Assembly (NCBI RefSeq): GCF_001949145.1
Contig: NW_019091402.1
Span: 1,865,663-1,929,662 of the forward strand
From: Acanthaster planci
Lineage: Eukaryota; Echinodermata; Asteroidea; Valvatida; Acanthasteridae
Direction: 5' to 3'
DNA length: 64,000 nt
A model generated the notes under the pieces. It did no database searches and was not told the origin of the DNA. It worked only from the letters and a program-made list of their open reading frames with translations. The translations under genes were made by a program, and so were the position numbers. Below are positions 1-12,500 of the stretch, piece after piece. The number at the start of each line of letters is the position of its first letter. Position 1 is the stretch's first letter.

Positions 1-240
1 TCTGTCTAGTCTTGTGACTGGTCTTGTTTGTGTCTGGTCTTGTGTCTTACCTTCTGTCTGGTCTTGTGATGCTGGTCTTGTGTCTAACCTTCTGTCTGGT
101 CTTGTGACTGGTCTTGTGTCTGGTCTTGTGTCTAACCTTCTGTCTGGTCTTGTGACTGGTCTTGTTTGTGTCTGGTCTTTTAAATGGTATAATGTCTGGT
201 CTTGAGACTGGCCTTGTATCAGGTCATGTGACTGGGTCCA
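1..240. repeat. Minisatellite built on CTGGTCTTGTG
   Basis: Imperfect tandem repeats of CTGGTCTTGTGAC and GTCTAACCTTCTGTCTGG fill the left edge of the window within a TPR intron. The short open frame over it is repeat translation, not a gene. Confidence 0.85.
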
Positions 241-313
241 GTCTGCAATACTGGTTTTAGTGCCGAGTGAATTTCCCGGCCAAATCGATGATGCCCCAGG
301 TGGCTGTATTTAC

Positions 314-513
314 TTTTCATTCTCAGCCTTCTCCTTTCGGTAGGTCTCAAATTCCTCCTGCAGCGTCTTCATCGCTTCCCTGGCCGTGTCCTTGACCTCA
401 GTGGCAGGAGCTGTGCTGACCGGCAGGCTGTCTTGCTGGGTGTCTGGGGTAGTCGCCGCCGGTGGTCCAAAGGCAGGGGAGGCCATCGGACTGGTCAACT
501 TGACAAGGGATAT
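314..513 (-). CDS. TPR: TPR exon 16 (last exon in window)
   Basis: 200 bp, phase 0 to phase 2, residues 640-706. A Pro/Ala/Thr-rich linker is followed by [17 protein letters not shown], near-identical to vertebrate [17 protein letters not shown]. It leaves through a GTAAAT donor; the next exon is outside the window. Confidence 0.92.
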
Positions 514-3500
514 CTGAGGAACACGGACCAATGAGGGTTGAAGTTGCTATTAACCACACGCCGACATTTTTTTTCCCATCGGAAACCAAACTGTTGAAAA
601 AGGCAAGTTGTCAAATGCATTTCAACACCACAAACAATGACTGTTGGAATGAATTTGTTCATTTTTTGTACAATGTCTCACTGCAACCTCATAGTTTGCA
701 GGGCTGAGGGTGTAACATTTACCCCTAGAGTGATATTTGTCACACAACAGGCTACACATTGGAAACCAAACTGTCTTGCTCAAGTTTTGAGGCCACAAAG
801 AAGTGAACTTCAATGACTAAAGTTGACTAAAAGTGACGACAATTGCTACGAAATGTCCCATAGCAGCTATCAGAAAACCACTCACAATAAGTGCACGGGT
901 TGTTAAAATTTGAAAGCTTTCCACATTTCCATTAAGTTTAGTTGGATTAAATGAATGTACACCCCACCGATGCCCGACAACTTCCTTGGTTATTAATCAT
1001 GTGCATGGTGTATGGAGCAGTGAATGAGTCTATTCTATTTCAAAGAGCTATTAAAGGTCTTTCAGGAATGGTGTGCGCGAGACAGCGTACGGCTGCGCTG
1101 ATAGGACAGACTGTTGCGCACGCGAGCGTAGCTGCTCCTGAAGAGCCTCACACGGGCATGCGCTGTTGGAACATTGAACTGACTTGTTGTTTTATGAACT
1201 GACCGGAGGGGGAGTGGTCCCACTCTGCTGGAGGAGGACCCGGTACATGTCCCTCTGCCGGACGATGGCCTCCACCATCTCCGTCTGTCGGGCTCGTGCC
1301 TCTCTCATCTCCTGGATGTCCTGCAAGGCGCTGTCTAGTTCCTGCCTTAGCCCGGCTGTCCTGAAACGGAAAATGAATATTCAAACACAACACCATTTGA
1401 GAATGTATATTGGATACAATGCTTGTGAGGTTGGGAAAGATGCCAAACTTGTTGCCTGATTGCTGAGTTTTGTTTAAATAACATTTTTATTTTAAGGTTT
1501 TTGGCCGTCACTTTTTTGAAGTTTTCATTTGGGACTTCTGCTCCATTTACATTTTTTCTGGTAGGAGGTTTGAATACATTAACCCTGCTTTATTATATTC
1601 CCAACATTTCCAACTCTGGTATTTCACATTTTGTGCACCTGTCCTCTCAAAGATCTCATTAGGTTTATTAATTAATCCCAGGAGCGCATTTCTGTGCAAG
1701 TCTAATTTCATCTGTGAGCCAGAGTCTGCAGTTTTTTCCCACTGTGCCATTTTCCAAGGTTCTGACGGAGAGTTAACAATTGTTGTCAATCTACTCACTT
1801 GAAAGTTATTTTTAAGTTTCATAAAAACTGTTGTCAAACCACCCACGAGGCATCAGCAGAAAGGGTTTTGAAACTCAAAGCAACTAAACATGCTAAAGCG
1901 ATATCGGTAAAAAGTGGGCTGGGCCCATTTTTCCCCCGCCCCCCTGCCTGGTCCATCTGAGCGAGACGTACTTGCTCTCGATGGTGAGTTGTTCCTCCTG
2001 TTCCTTCTTATCGCTCAGCTCTCGCAGCGAGGCCAGGAGCTTCTCGTTCTGGGCCTGCAACTCTTCAATGCTCCTGTTTCCAATCGCAGGGCACAAAAAA
2101 AACACCTGTTAATGCAGTTCCATGTGGATGGATAGTGGTTTAGGGTTTGTCGCTTCCGATTACAGGGTTGGGTGTTCGAATCCAAACAGATGGGGACTGC
2201 GCGTTGAGACCTTGGGGAAGCACACGTAACTTCACCCCCACCTGCATCTCACCAGGTCTTAATGGTATCGTTTGAGCCCAAAGTGGCAGCATCGGGCTAG
2301 TATACTCCCCAGGGAGCTGAGTTGGTCTCAGGAATGGTCAGATGTTGTGAGCCCAATGTGCATAGATAATGATAATGTATCAACATCTTTGAATGACAAA
2401 AATACAGTGAGACTCCATGCACCTCATAACACTGTGAGACTATAACAATTATTATTAAGACATTGCTGAAACCGCTGTCAAGGGTCGAAAAATGCCCTCA
2501 GCCTCACCTGAAGGAGACAAGATGTTCGCTGATGACGTTGGAGGAGCTGGAGACATCGGGAGAGGAGACGTTGAGGTCCGGTCTGATGGGACCTCCCTTG
2601 GCTTCGTGGACCTCCTTCAACAAGACACGGACCTACAGACATACAACAGAAACAAGTTACAAACAAATTTCCTCTCAACAGTAAGATTTCATTTATGGTT
2701 TCAGGTTAAAAATCTGCGGAATTTAATTTTGGGCACATGGAAACAAACCAAATTTTACGTATGCTTTTGTTTTATATTTCTTGCATAGAACTCTGATCTC
2801 TGCCGTGCCAGTGTGGGGAAAACAAAGATTCAGAAATTCAGGGTTGACAGCATGCAACTGAAAAACGAATTTACCTGGTGTCCCAAGTCCGTACACTGCT
2901 GCTTGAGGCGTACAATCTCCCGGGCCGACATACTGGCTCGACGTTCGGCCTCATCTGTAGCTACGCGCAACTGTTCACACTCCTGAAATGCCACCAGATG
3001 GGATCAAAGTTTGCAGTTACGAATGAACTACTCTCTCTATAAAGACAAACTATCGAGAGAGAGAAAACGAGTTTTGCAACTTAAATTTTGTTTATTAACT
3101 CCGACCGTTTTCAATCCTTCAACTGTTCACAAGACTGTTAAAGATAACTTGAAACTGTGTGAGTGAAGCATGGATGTCTTTTTGTGCAAATCATGTTTCA
3201 GACAAGCTTTTACCATCCAATCAAAACGCTGCTTCTCTTAGCTGCATAGTCAGTTATGACAAAACAATGGTGTAGTTTTAATTTATATTTCTTTTTCTGG
3301 TAGCATGATGGAACCGTGAAAGCCCACAAGAACTGTTTGACAAAAATTACCTTCAGAATTGTCTCTCCGGTAAAAAAAAACTGGCCAACTATCCTTTTCT
3401 TCATAAACTAGAACTCAATACTAATTGAAATAGCTAGAGAGTTTACAGGGACTTCAATGGCGTTAGTTTGGTGGGGATGTGAAATCGTTTTATTTTTTTT

Positions 3501-6500
3501 CGGATACACTCACAACAAGGTTTGCATCTAGCCGTGCCGATAGCTGATTGGTCGTCTGCAACGCCTTCTCATAGTCATCTCTCTGCTTCTGCATAATGGG
3601 AGCTTTCTCTTCAATTTCCTAAAAAATGAAATCCATCAAAAATGATTTATGCTTCTGTTAACAACTGAGTGTGGTAGCGATGCTTCAAATTTGGCAATCA
3701 TACTAGAACAGGAACAACTTGAAAACAATTGCCACTCAGAAAGGCCATTTTTAACGGATATTGAGGTAATGCTCAAGTCCGCTTTTCAAATGTCAAACTC
3801 TTGTTGAAGGGCTTGGCAGCACTTACATTTTAGAAGGGCAGAATTGGTGACCCATTCTGTGACAATGGGCCACAAGTTGCCAGTGCTACTTTTGAGTTCC
3901 AGGCCTCTTTATGCATCTTACACTATAGAAATCAACAGTAACGTAACCCAACACTTTTCACCCACACAATGACCATTTTATCAGGATGCCAACAGGAGTA
4001 AAGACATCAACAGGGAAAGCTAGGCTTGCTCTTTCCACTGCAAACTGAAAAAAAAATTACTGGGGAAACACTTATATCTTGGTTTATGTAGGTGACGATG
4101 ATGACATTGCTGGATCCGCCTTGAGCAGAAGCACCCCCTCACCAGTCAAAAAGAACTTTGTTGGTAGGGAGTGTCCATTTTTGTTGATAGTAAAGCGAAA
4201 CTAACATGTGCACTGAATAGTCATTCGTGAACTGGCAAAGTTCTGTTCTGACCAAAGGCGCCTCCACTGCTGAGAAAATTCTGCCCTCTTTCTTGGTCCA
4301 GCTTGGGATTCCTTGGGCTGTCCAAATCCATTTGTTTCACTGGTACCCACAATCAACAGGGCAGTGTGCATACTCACCACCAGGATCTGGTCCAGGTAGG
4401 AGTTCAGTCGCTGGTTCTCTGCCTTCTCTACCTCCAGCTCATCCGAGCACTTGACGTACTCGCTGTACATCTGTTTGGATGAGACACCATCAGCAGAGTA
4501 ATGCAGAAGCTATTCCGATCATCAAGCCCAGCTTCCATAGCAATCTCCAAATCCTCAAATATCCACTATTATAACACTTCACCCACAGATTCTGTATCTT
4601 GATTGGCCGAAAGTGTATCATGTGACGCTTACTAGTTTTACTATTTTATACCACCGCTCCCGAAAATGACTATACCATGCAGCCTCATTCTGAAAAAGAA
4701 CTATACCCGTAGCAACCAAAGAACTATATCCGTAGCAACGAAAGGATAGGCATGCAGTTTGGCTCATAGCGCACAACATTGGTTAATGAATGTATTCAAA
4801 CGTTGCTTTTCCAATTCAATTTGAAGAATGTAAATTCCAGTTTGGTGTTTCATTATTGATTTTTAGCTTAAATTTTGCAGGATCTATGGGGAGGTGTTAC
4901 AAAACAAATATTGACTGCTTTATCTCGCGGTTCAGTAAACCTAGCCACCCGAGGTGATCCATGGAGCATTCTATTTTCCCTCAGCTTTCCCTCAGGAAAA
5001 TGGAATGCTCCGTGGATCACCGAGGGAGGCTAGTTTACTATACCACTCGAAGCAGTCAATATTTGTATACTATATTGGTAATTCCAGAAATTAGGGGTCT
5101 ATTTTTTTCGTGTCCCTGTCACATCTGACATATGATTTTGTTAAGTTCAGAACACTTTTTCTAATTTCTAAGAGTGATGAATTAATGCAAATTATCTGCC
5201 AAACAAATAGTAATAGTTTGAAATCAATCCCGGTGATATTGTCAAATAATGTCAAATGTCCGTGTCAAATAACAAAGGTCAGACAGGGACACAAAATTGT
5301 CACACTTTTGGACCCTAATTTCTGGAATGACCCATGCAGGAATTAAGAGTCTCATTCTCTGTAACTGAATTTTAAGGGGAAATCAAGCCAAACTAAATCA
5401 CGGCGAGTGAGCTCTATCTTCCTCAATCCTGCAAAGTACCTCCAAATCTGGTAGATTTTGAATGAATTAGGATGGTTAGTATTTGACAATTATGAACAGC
5501 AAGAAGACAGGAGATGTATACAAAAAGATGGTTCGTTGTCAAACAGATGCCCCAAACAATCTGTTTTTCACCTGAAAGACCAACTCGGTTTGCTCTGTTC
5601 ATGCTGGTTTACATTGTTGAAAACGTAAATGAAATGAAAGCATGCCTCTATCAGTTAATGCAAGCTAGTCAGGCTACACAACCTGCTTAATCTGGTTTAC
5701 ATACTGTACTTGGGTTAGTGTTAACCTGGATTTCAACAAGCCGCTAACTGCAGTAGCAATTGGGGAGAGACAGTTTAACTCCCTCTCAAATTCATAACTG
5801 GTACCTCCTTAACCTGGTTTATATATCTGAGTTAGCATCAACCCGGATTTCAAGAAGCTGCTGGCCACAGCAGCAACATGGGAGAGAGAGTAGTAAGTTA
5901 ATTACCAGATTTGTGAGTACTGCATCCTTGGCCTGGTTGGCATACCTGAGTTAGCGTCAATCCAGATTTCAAGAAGCTGCTGGCCGCGGCAGCGGTTGGG
6001 GAGAGACTGTTCAGTTCTTCGTCTGACATCTTCATGACCACGCCCTTCCTCCTGGCGGCGTCCAGGAGATCGTTGGCATCCTCCAACTCCTTCTCCAGCT
6101 GGGCAATCTTCTCATCTTCCGGTGAAATAAAAATGGAACGGATTTGGTCAGAATGATTGAAACGGCAGTCAAGATTCTTTGAGGAGAGAAGCCGTAAAAC
6201 AATTTTACAAAGNAGGATCTATGGGGAGGTGTTACAAAACAAATATTGACTGCTTTATCTCGCGGTTCAGTAAACCTAGCCACCCGAGGTGATCCATGGA
6301 GCATTCTATTTTCCCTCAGCTTTCCCTCAGGAAAATGGAATGCTCCGTGGATCACCGAGGGAGGCTAGTTTACTATACCACTCGAAGCAGTCAATATCTG
6401 TATACTATATGGGTAATTCAAGAAATTAGGGGTCTATCTTTTTTCATGTCCCTGTCACATCTGACATATGATTTTGTAAGTTCAGAACACATTTTTTAAT

Positions 6501-9500
6501 TTCTAAAAAGTCATGAATTAATGCAAATTACCTGCCAAACAAATAGTAATAGTTTGAAATCAATTCTGGTGATATTTCCATGTCAAATAACTAAGGTCAG
6601 ATGTAACAGGGACACAAAATTGTCACACTTTTGGACCCTAATTTCTGGAATGACCCAAGCAGGAACTAAGAGTCTCATTCTCTGTAACTGAATTTTTAGG
6701 GGAAATCAAGCCAAACTAAATCACGGTGAGTGAGCTCCATCTTCCTCAATCTTGCAAAGTACCTCCAAATCTGGTAGATTTTGAATGAATTAGGACGGTT
6801 AGCATTTGACAATTATGAACAGCAAGACGACAGGAGATGTATACAAAAAGATGGTTCGTTGTCAAATAACAGATGCCCAAAACAATCTGTTTTTCACCTG
6901 AAAGACCAACTCAGTTTGCTCTGTTTACATTATTGAAAACGTAAATTAAATGAAAACATGCCTTTATCAGTTGATGCTAACTGCAGCAGCAATTGGGGAG
7001 GGACAGTTTAACTCCCTCCCAAATTCATAACCAGTACCTCCTAAACCTGGTTTGTATATCTGAGTTAGAATTAACCCCGGATTTCACGAAGCTGCTGGCT
7101 ACAGCAGCAACATGGGAGAGAGTAGTAAGTAAATAACCAGATTTGTGAGTACTGCATCCTTGACCTGGTTGGCATACCTGAGTTAGCGTCAATCCGGATT
7201 TCAAGAAGCTGCTGGCCGCGGCAGCGGTTGGGGAGAGACTGTTCAGTTCTTCGTCTGACATCTTCATGACCACGCCCTTCCTCCTGGCGGCGTCCAGAAG
7301 ATCGTTGGCATCCTCCAACTCCTTCTCCAGCTGGGCAATCTTCTCATCTTCCGGTGAAATAAAAATGGAACGGATTTGGTCAGAATGATTGAAACGGCAG
7401 TCAAGATTCTTTGAGGAGAGAAGCCGTAAAACAATTTTACAAAANTTTGGCAGTAAACAGCGGCTACCTATCGGTGTGTAGTCCAGGCCAATTTATACAT
7501 CTGAAGACACAAGATCAAGAGAAATCCGAACAACCATCTTAGGAGCCCATCACAAAACAAGCAGTCAAAAAAGAGAAGCTAATTTTGCATATGTACATGC
7601 ACACACATGTAAGCACATGTACACACACCCAAGCATGTGTAACAAGTGCAATGTTGACACAGCAAAGAGCGCCCTCTTTTTTTCTGCAGATAATGCCCTC
7701 TATTGGCTGGGCTTTTTCCCATCATGGAAATTGAGCATTCCGATTTTGTACAGTCTGAAAACCGAAACATTGGAACAGTTCCACTTATTCAGAAAGGTTG
7801 GCAGGTGTGTAGTAAATTACGACACTTATTGGTAACAAACTGACAAACAATGAACCCCTTCACGGCCGGATCATTTTGACCGCGACTGCTGGGCTGTGGT
7901 ATGCCCTGAATGGAGGGCTTTGTCCAGCAGCAGGCCCCATTGAACCAGCAGCTGCATGGTGAATAGACTGTATGTGTGGTTTGCACTAATCGTCACACAA
8001 TGGTGCGGTAGTAGCAGTCCTCCATAGCGAAGGGGTTTACAGTGGAGAGACGACAGCTTTAACCCCTTAACGCTGGTAGACGGCTACAGCCGCGGCACTG
8101 TGTGAGGATTAGTGCATTACCACACATACATTCTATTCATCATGCACCTGCGGTTTCAATGTGGGCCTGCTGCTGGACAGAGCTTTGCAAACTGGGTATA
8201 CCGCAGCCCGGCAGTCGCGGTCAAAAGAATCCTGGCGTTAAGGGGCTAAGAATTTTATTCGAAATTCTTCCCCAATTTCTTTAGTATATCAATTGATTTT
8301 TCTCATTTTATAATTTGGAATTTTTTTCCATTTTTTGGGGAGGGGTGCCCTTCCCAAAAGTGCCCATGACTCTCAGAATGACAGAATCTTTAGACGGAAT
8401 CGAAAGACCCAATTCCCTCCTCGTTCCCCCATCCATTCGAGACACCTACTCAGCTCCGTCGCCTGGGCCGTGTGCTCCCCGGCCATCTCCTGCATGCGGG
8501 TCTTCAGCTCCTCCTGCGAGGTGCTCGCCTGGCCCAGCAGCTTCTGCAGCTCCTCCACGGCGGTGATCAGCTCCCGCACCTTGTCCTGGGCTTCCGCCGC
8601 ACTTTTCTGGGGGGAGAATCAAATCATTTTCAGCATCACTTTGGGAACTGAGTCTGAGATACAGTACAATGTACAATCTTAGTAACTCCAACCTCAGGGG
8701 AGTGGATAAAAAATTTCAAGCTATTACATGTAAATTCCCGAGTACTGGAGTCATATTCATACGTACATCTACAGTGCACATAAACGAAGTGAACTTGTTC
8801 TGCAGTGGCAACATGTTTTCATGGTTACTTTCCTTTTTTTGATTGAAAAATGCAGAGTTTTGCTCCCAAATCCCCATTTTACAGAGATTTCATGTTTTTG
8901 TTAAATTCAGAGTCCCTTTCTACTGATAAACAATTATCCTTTATTAACCACGTCCTGCCGCGGACTCCAGAATCAGAGATGTATATGCGTGGCCGGGGTC
9001 TCCGAACTCAGAAACAGGGCCCTGTAACAAAAGACCAAACTCCGAACAAAAGAACAGGCTGCTGGGCATTGGCAACATTTTTCACTCTTAAAAGTGGTGA
9101 TAATCCAGCCTTGTTTTGAAATCGTATAACAGGGTTTGGGGCATTTATAACAAGCGGATTACCACCGGGGACAAAAATGCTCCACTACCGCAGCGATGAG
9201 CCACACAGCACCGCTGCACGCTTATGCGGCCCCTATTGAAAAGAGGTCAGCAGCACACTGTGCCAGGTTCGTCAACAAAAGAAAATTATGTAACACCACA
9301 CAATCTGGGCTTCTTTTTACAAGGCAGCAGGCCTGGCTGAAATACTCCAGTGTCAATAGATGTTGTCTATCAGATTAGAGTAGACACAAGACAGTCCTTC
9401 GTGTGGGTGTAAATGTCCAGCAAATGAAGATATGAATTTTTAAAGAATTTTGAAAACAGAAAAAAATGAAAATTATTCTATCCCAGTATCATCAACATTC

Positions 9501-12500
9501 ATAAATGCCCCAGGTGCAAAGTGGTTAATAAAACTGATGCCACGCTGAGTGCCAGGCATCAGTTAACAAAATCAACGAGGCCGACCACATTCAAAACATA
9601 CACGGCACTGAAACTCGAACAAAAATCCACTCGCAACTGCCATTTCAGGGTTTACGAGAGCTCACCTCAAACAGAGTTGACAGCTTGCTCTGGGCACTGA
9701 GCTCACCACGGAACTGCTCCTCACTCTTGGCATAAGCTTCATTATTCTACAAAGAGGAAATCGGGCAAGATATTTTCAAAATAATGCACAGAGGTTACGT
9801 ACTCAGAACCGTGTAACTCAAATGTTCTTGTGATAACTTACGAATAGATGGGTGCTGAAGTGTAACGCAATCTTTCGTTTGATCACATGCCAATCAAGCA
9901 TTTATTTTATCAGTCAAGTTGTAAGTACTTAACCCCTTCGCGACGGGAAGCGGTAAGAGCCGCCGTGAAAATTGAGATCCCTCAGCCCGCTTTTCAGTTA
10001 TTATTCTCAGCCCACGCTCGAGCGAACATGGTGAGAGAAGGTAGACCCTGGCTCTTGTATATATGGTGATTGGCATTTGTGTGTTGCCAAGAAATGAAAG
10101 GCCGAATTTGCATCATAATCACCAGCTTCACAATAGTCCCCACTTTAAAAAGAGGCAACGGGAATGTGGAAGCGTGAATAGAGCCGCATGTAAATCAAAG
10201 CATGAAGAGCACGCAGGGTCAAAAACCGAGCATTTGCGGTTTGGCAGGTGGGCTATGTGGCCAAGTGAGGCTGGAATTCTCGGAGACGGCTTTCAGAAAA
10301 AAAGTCCCGGCGTCAAGGGGTTAAATATTAGGAATGAACAATCAACTTCTGGCTTGAGAATGGAGGACTGGAAACAGACCTGCAGACTGACTTAAAGATG
10401 GACTTGTGGCGGACTTGTGGATTGACGCGAGACGGACTTGTGACGGCATTTTGGACTGACCTGCAGTGCACTTGTGATGGACTTGTGACATCTCAGAGAC
10501 TTGTGAATGGCTTATGATGGCTTGAGACTTTTGAAAGCCTTCTGACTGAACTGTGATTGGCTTGTAACAGGCTTGTGATGACCTGTGATGGGTTTGTAAC
10601 TATTCCTCGGACTTGTGATTGACCTCAGACTGACTCCTAATGGACTTGTGATGGTATCGTGACTAACTTTTCATAGACTTGTGACTGACTTACGATGGCT
10701 AATGATGACTTCTGATTGATTCGTAGCTGGCATACGAGGGCTTGTGACTGACGGGTGACAAATGGTTGACCGATCTGTGATGGACCTATGATGGACTTAC
10801 TACCGACTTGTGATTTCTCCTGCCATTTCATTTTAATAGTGGCTGACTTGTCATTTGAACTTGTGACTGATTAACGACTGACTAGTGATTACTTTAAAGA
10901 CAACTCCTGTTTCTATCTGACCTCCTTCATCTTTACAACCAGCTCCTCGATTCTGGCCTCCTGGTCCTTGTTTGTCGCCTTGTAGGCCTCGGCCGATTCC
11001 TGCAGATGCTTCATCTCGTCCAGCCGCTCGTTCAGTTGCCCTTGCAGCTCCAGGATCTGATTGGACTGGGAAACACGGTCGCGCAAAAGAAACTAATGAA
11101 CCATCCGAGCAACATTAAATGGCAACGTTTCAAACCTGAAAATCTATGGACGGAAATCACTCAGAGTGCAGCGTTTGACGTGTAAATTGTCAAACAATCG
11201 ACTGGAGCTGGCTTTAAAGGGCCCTACCGACTGAGCTAACAAGCCTAAAGTTCCATTATTACACCCTAACCCTCCAGCCTACTTTGGCCGGAAACCCTGC
11301 CAGATACATCAGCCTGCATCATTTCTTTGTCAAAGTGGATTATAACAAGATCCAACAGGTCAACTCTCCCCATGGTCCAACAGTCCGGGAGTCTGGGGTT
11401 GCCAGTCGCAAGATCCGACAGTGGCATTGTTCAACGGGACAATCTCCCATAGTCTCAACATGGCTAGTTCATTCGGCTGCTGTCGACTGCCAAGCGCATC
11501 AAAGTGCATCCGACTTTTTTTCACCTGATGCACTGTGCTGCGTCCGTCAGGGTCGGCGTTAATCTCAGGAGCAGGCAAACACCGGTGGGAAAACTCACCT
11601 TCTCTTTTCTCAAGACCAAGAGCTCATCCGTGTTGGCCTTAAGCTGCTGACTCAGCCACTCGTTCTGCGAGCTGAGGTGAGCCTTCTCTTGCTCCAAGCG
11701 CTTCTCACGGTACTTCATGAGACAACATGGAAGACAGATGCAGAAAAGGCGGGAAAAACAGAGATCAATTTCACACAGTACGTAATTATAAATGCAAGAT
11801 TCATTGAGAAGATAAAATTTACCTTCACATACATGTGAAGTTGAAATGAAATACACCCCGTCACAAGCTAATTTTCTTGTCGAGTCTCGACATATTATCT
11901 ACACGCCTTATGAGGGGGTCAAACTAATTTTACCAAAATTCTGGTGCCTAAAACAAAAGTAATTGTTTCCAAGAAGACCTAAAATACATTCTATATAATC
12001 TTTTTAAGAGCCTAATTAATATTGTAAAAATATCATTCACACATGAAAACCCTTATTGTTGATGATTTGGTGATGATAAATAGTATGACCCTACACAAGT
12101 ACACCTACGCTTGCAGTTAATGTCAACACTGGGTTTCCAAATTTCCTAAATACCTTGGTGGACATGTCCTGGTTCTGCAGCTCGTCGATTTGAACCTGCA
12201 AGTTGCACTTTGCCGCATTGGCTTCGGCCAGCTTGCCAGACATGGCCTTCCAGTCATCTGCCAAGAGTGACCACATCAGCCATGATCAAGAATTACCTCG
12301 CACTAAACATACACTCAGTGCCCCAGTACTACCAGAAGCATCTTACCATGCTTACAGGACTGAGTCAGTTCGAATAATTCACTATTCGAATATTTGACCT
12401 TCAGTTCAATCAAATATCCGAATATTCGGTCTTACCAACCGGCAGATTGTTGATGATTAACCCTCCTTTAGTTTTGCAGCACAAATGTGCACAAATGCCC

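Larger units (their letters stand above)
4879..7444. repeat. Near-identical 1.2-1.3 kb duplicated block around TPR exon 9 (copy A 4879-6212, copy B 6214-7444)
   Basis: Both blocks begin GGATCTATGGGGAGG after one or two bases and end in the same CCGTAAAACAATTTTAC tract. Each terminates at a single N (6213 and 7445). They differ by scattered substitutions and small indels, plus one deletion of about 100 bp in copy B. This pattern fits two haplotypes placed in series by a scaffolder. A true tandem duplication is the alternative. Confidence 0.85.

Noticed and set aside
1148-1396. 82-codon minus frame over TPR exon 15
   Set aside because: Wrong frame. The frame that joins exons 14 and 16 gives the conserved IVRQRDMYR segment.
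7025-7318. 97-codon frame extending exon 9B past its donor
   Set aside because: The extension after TLTQ is intron plus a decayed exon fragment. The GTATGC donor and the exact join to exon 10 (MYSEYVK) define the exon end.
10063-10395. 110-codon plus-strand open frame
   Set aside because: Lies inside the family A MITE. The inverted copy at 13355 does not preserve it.
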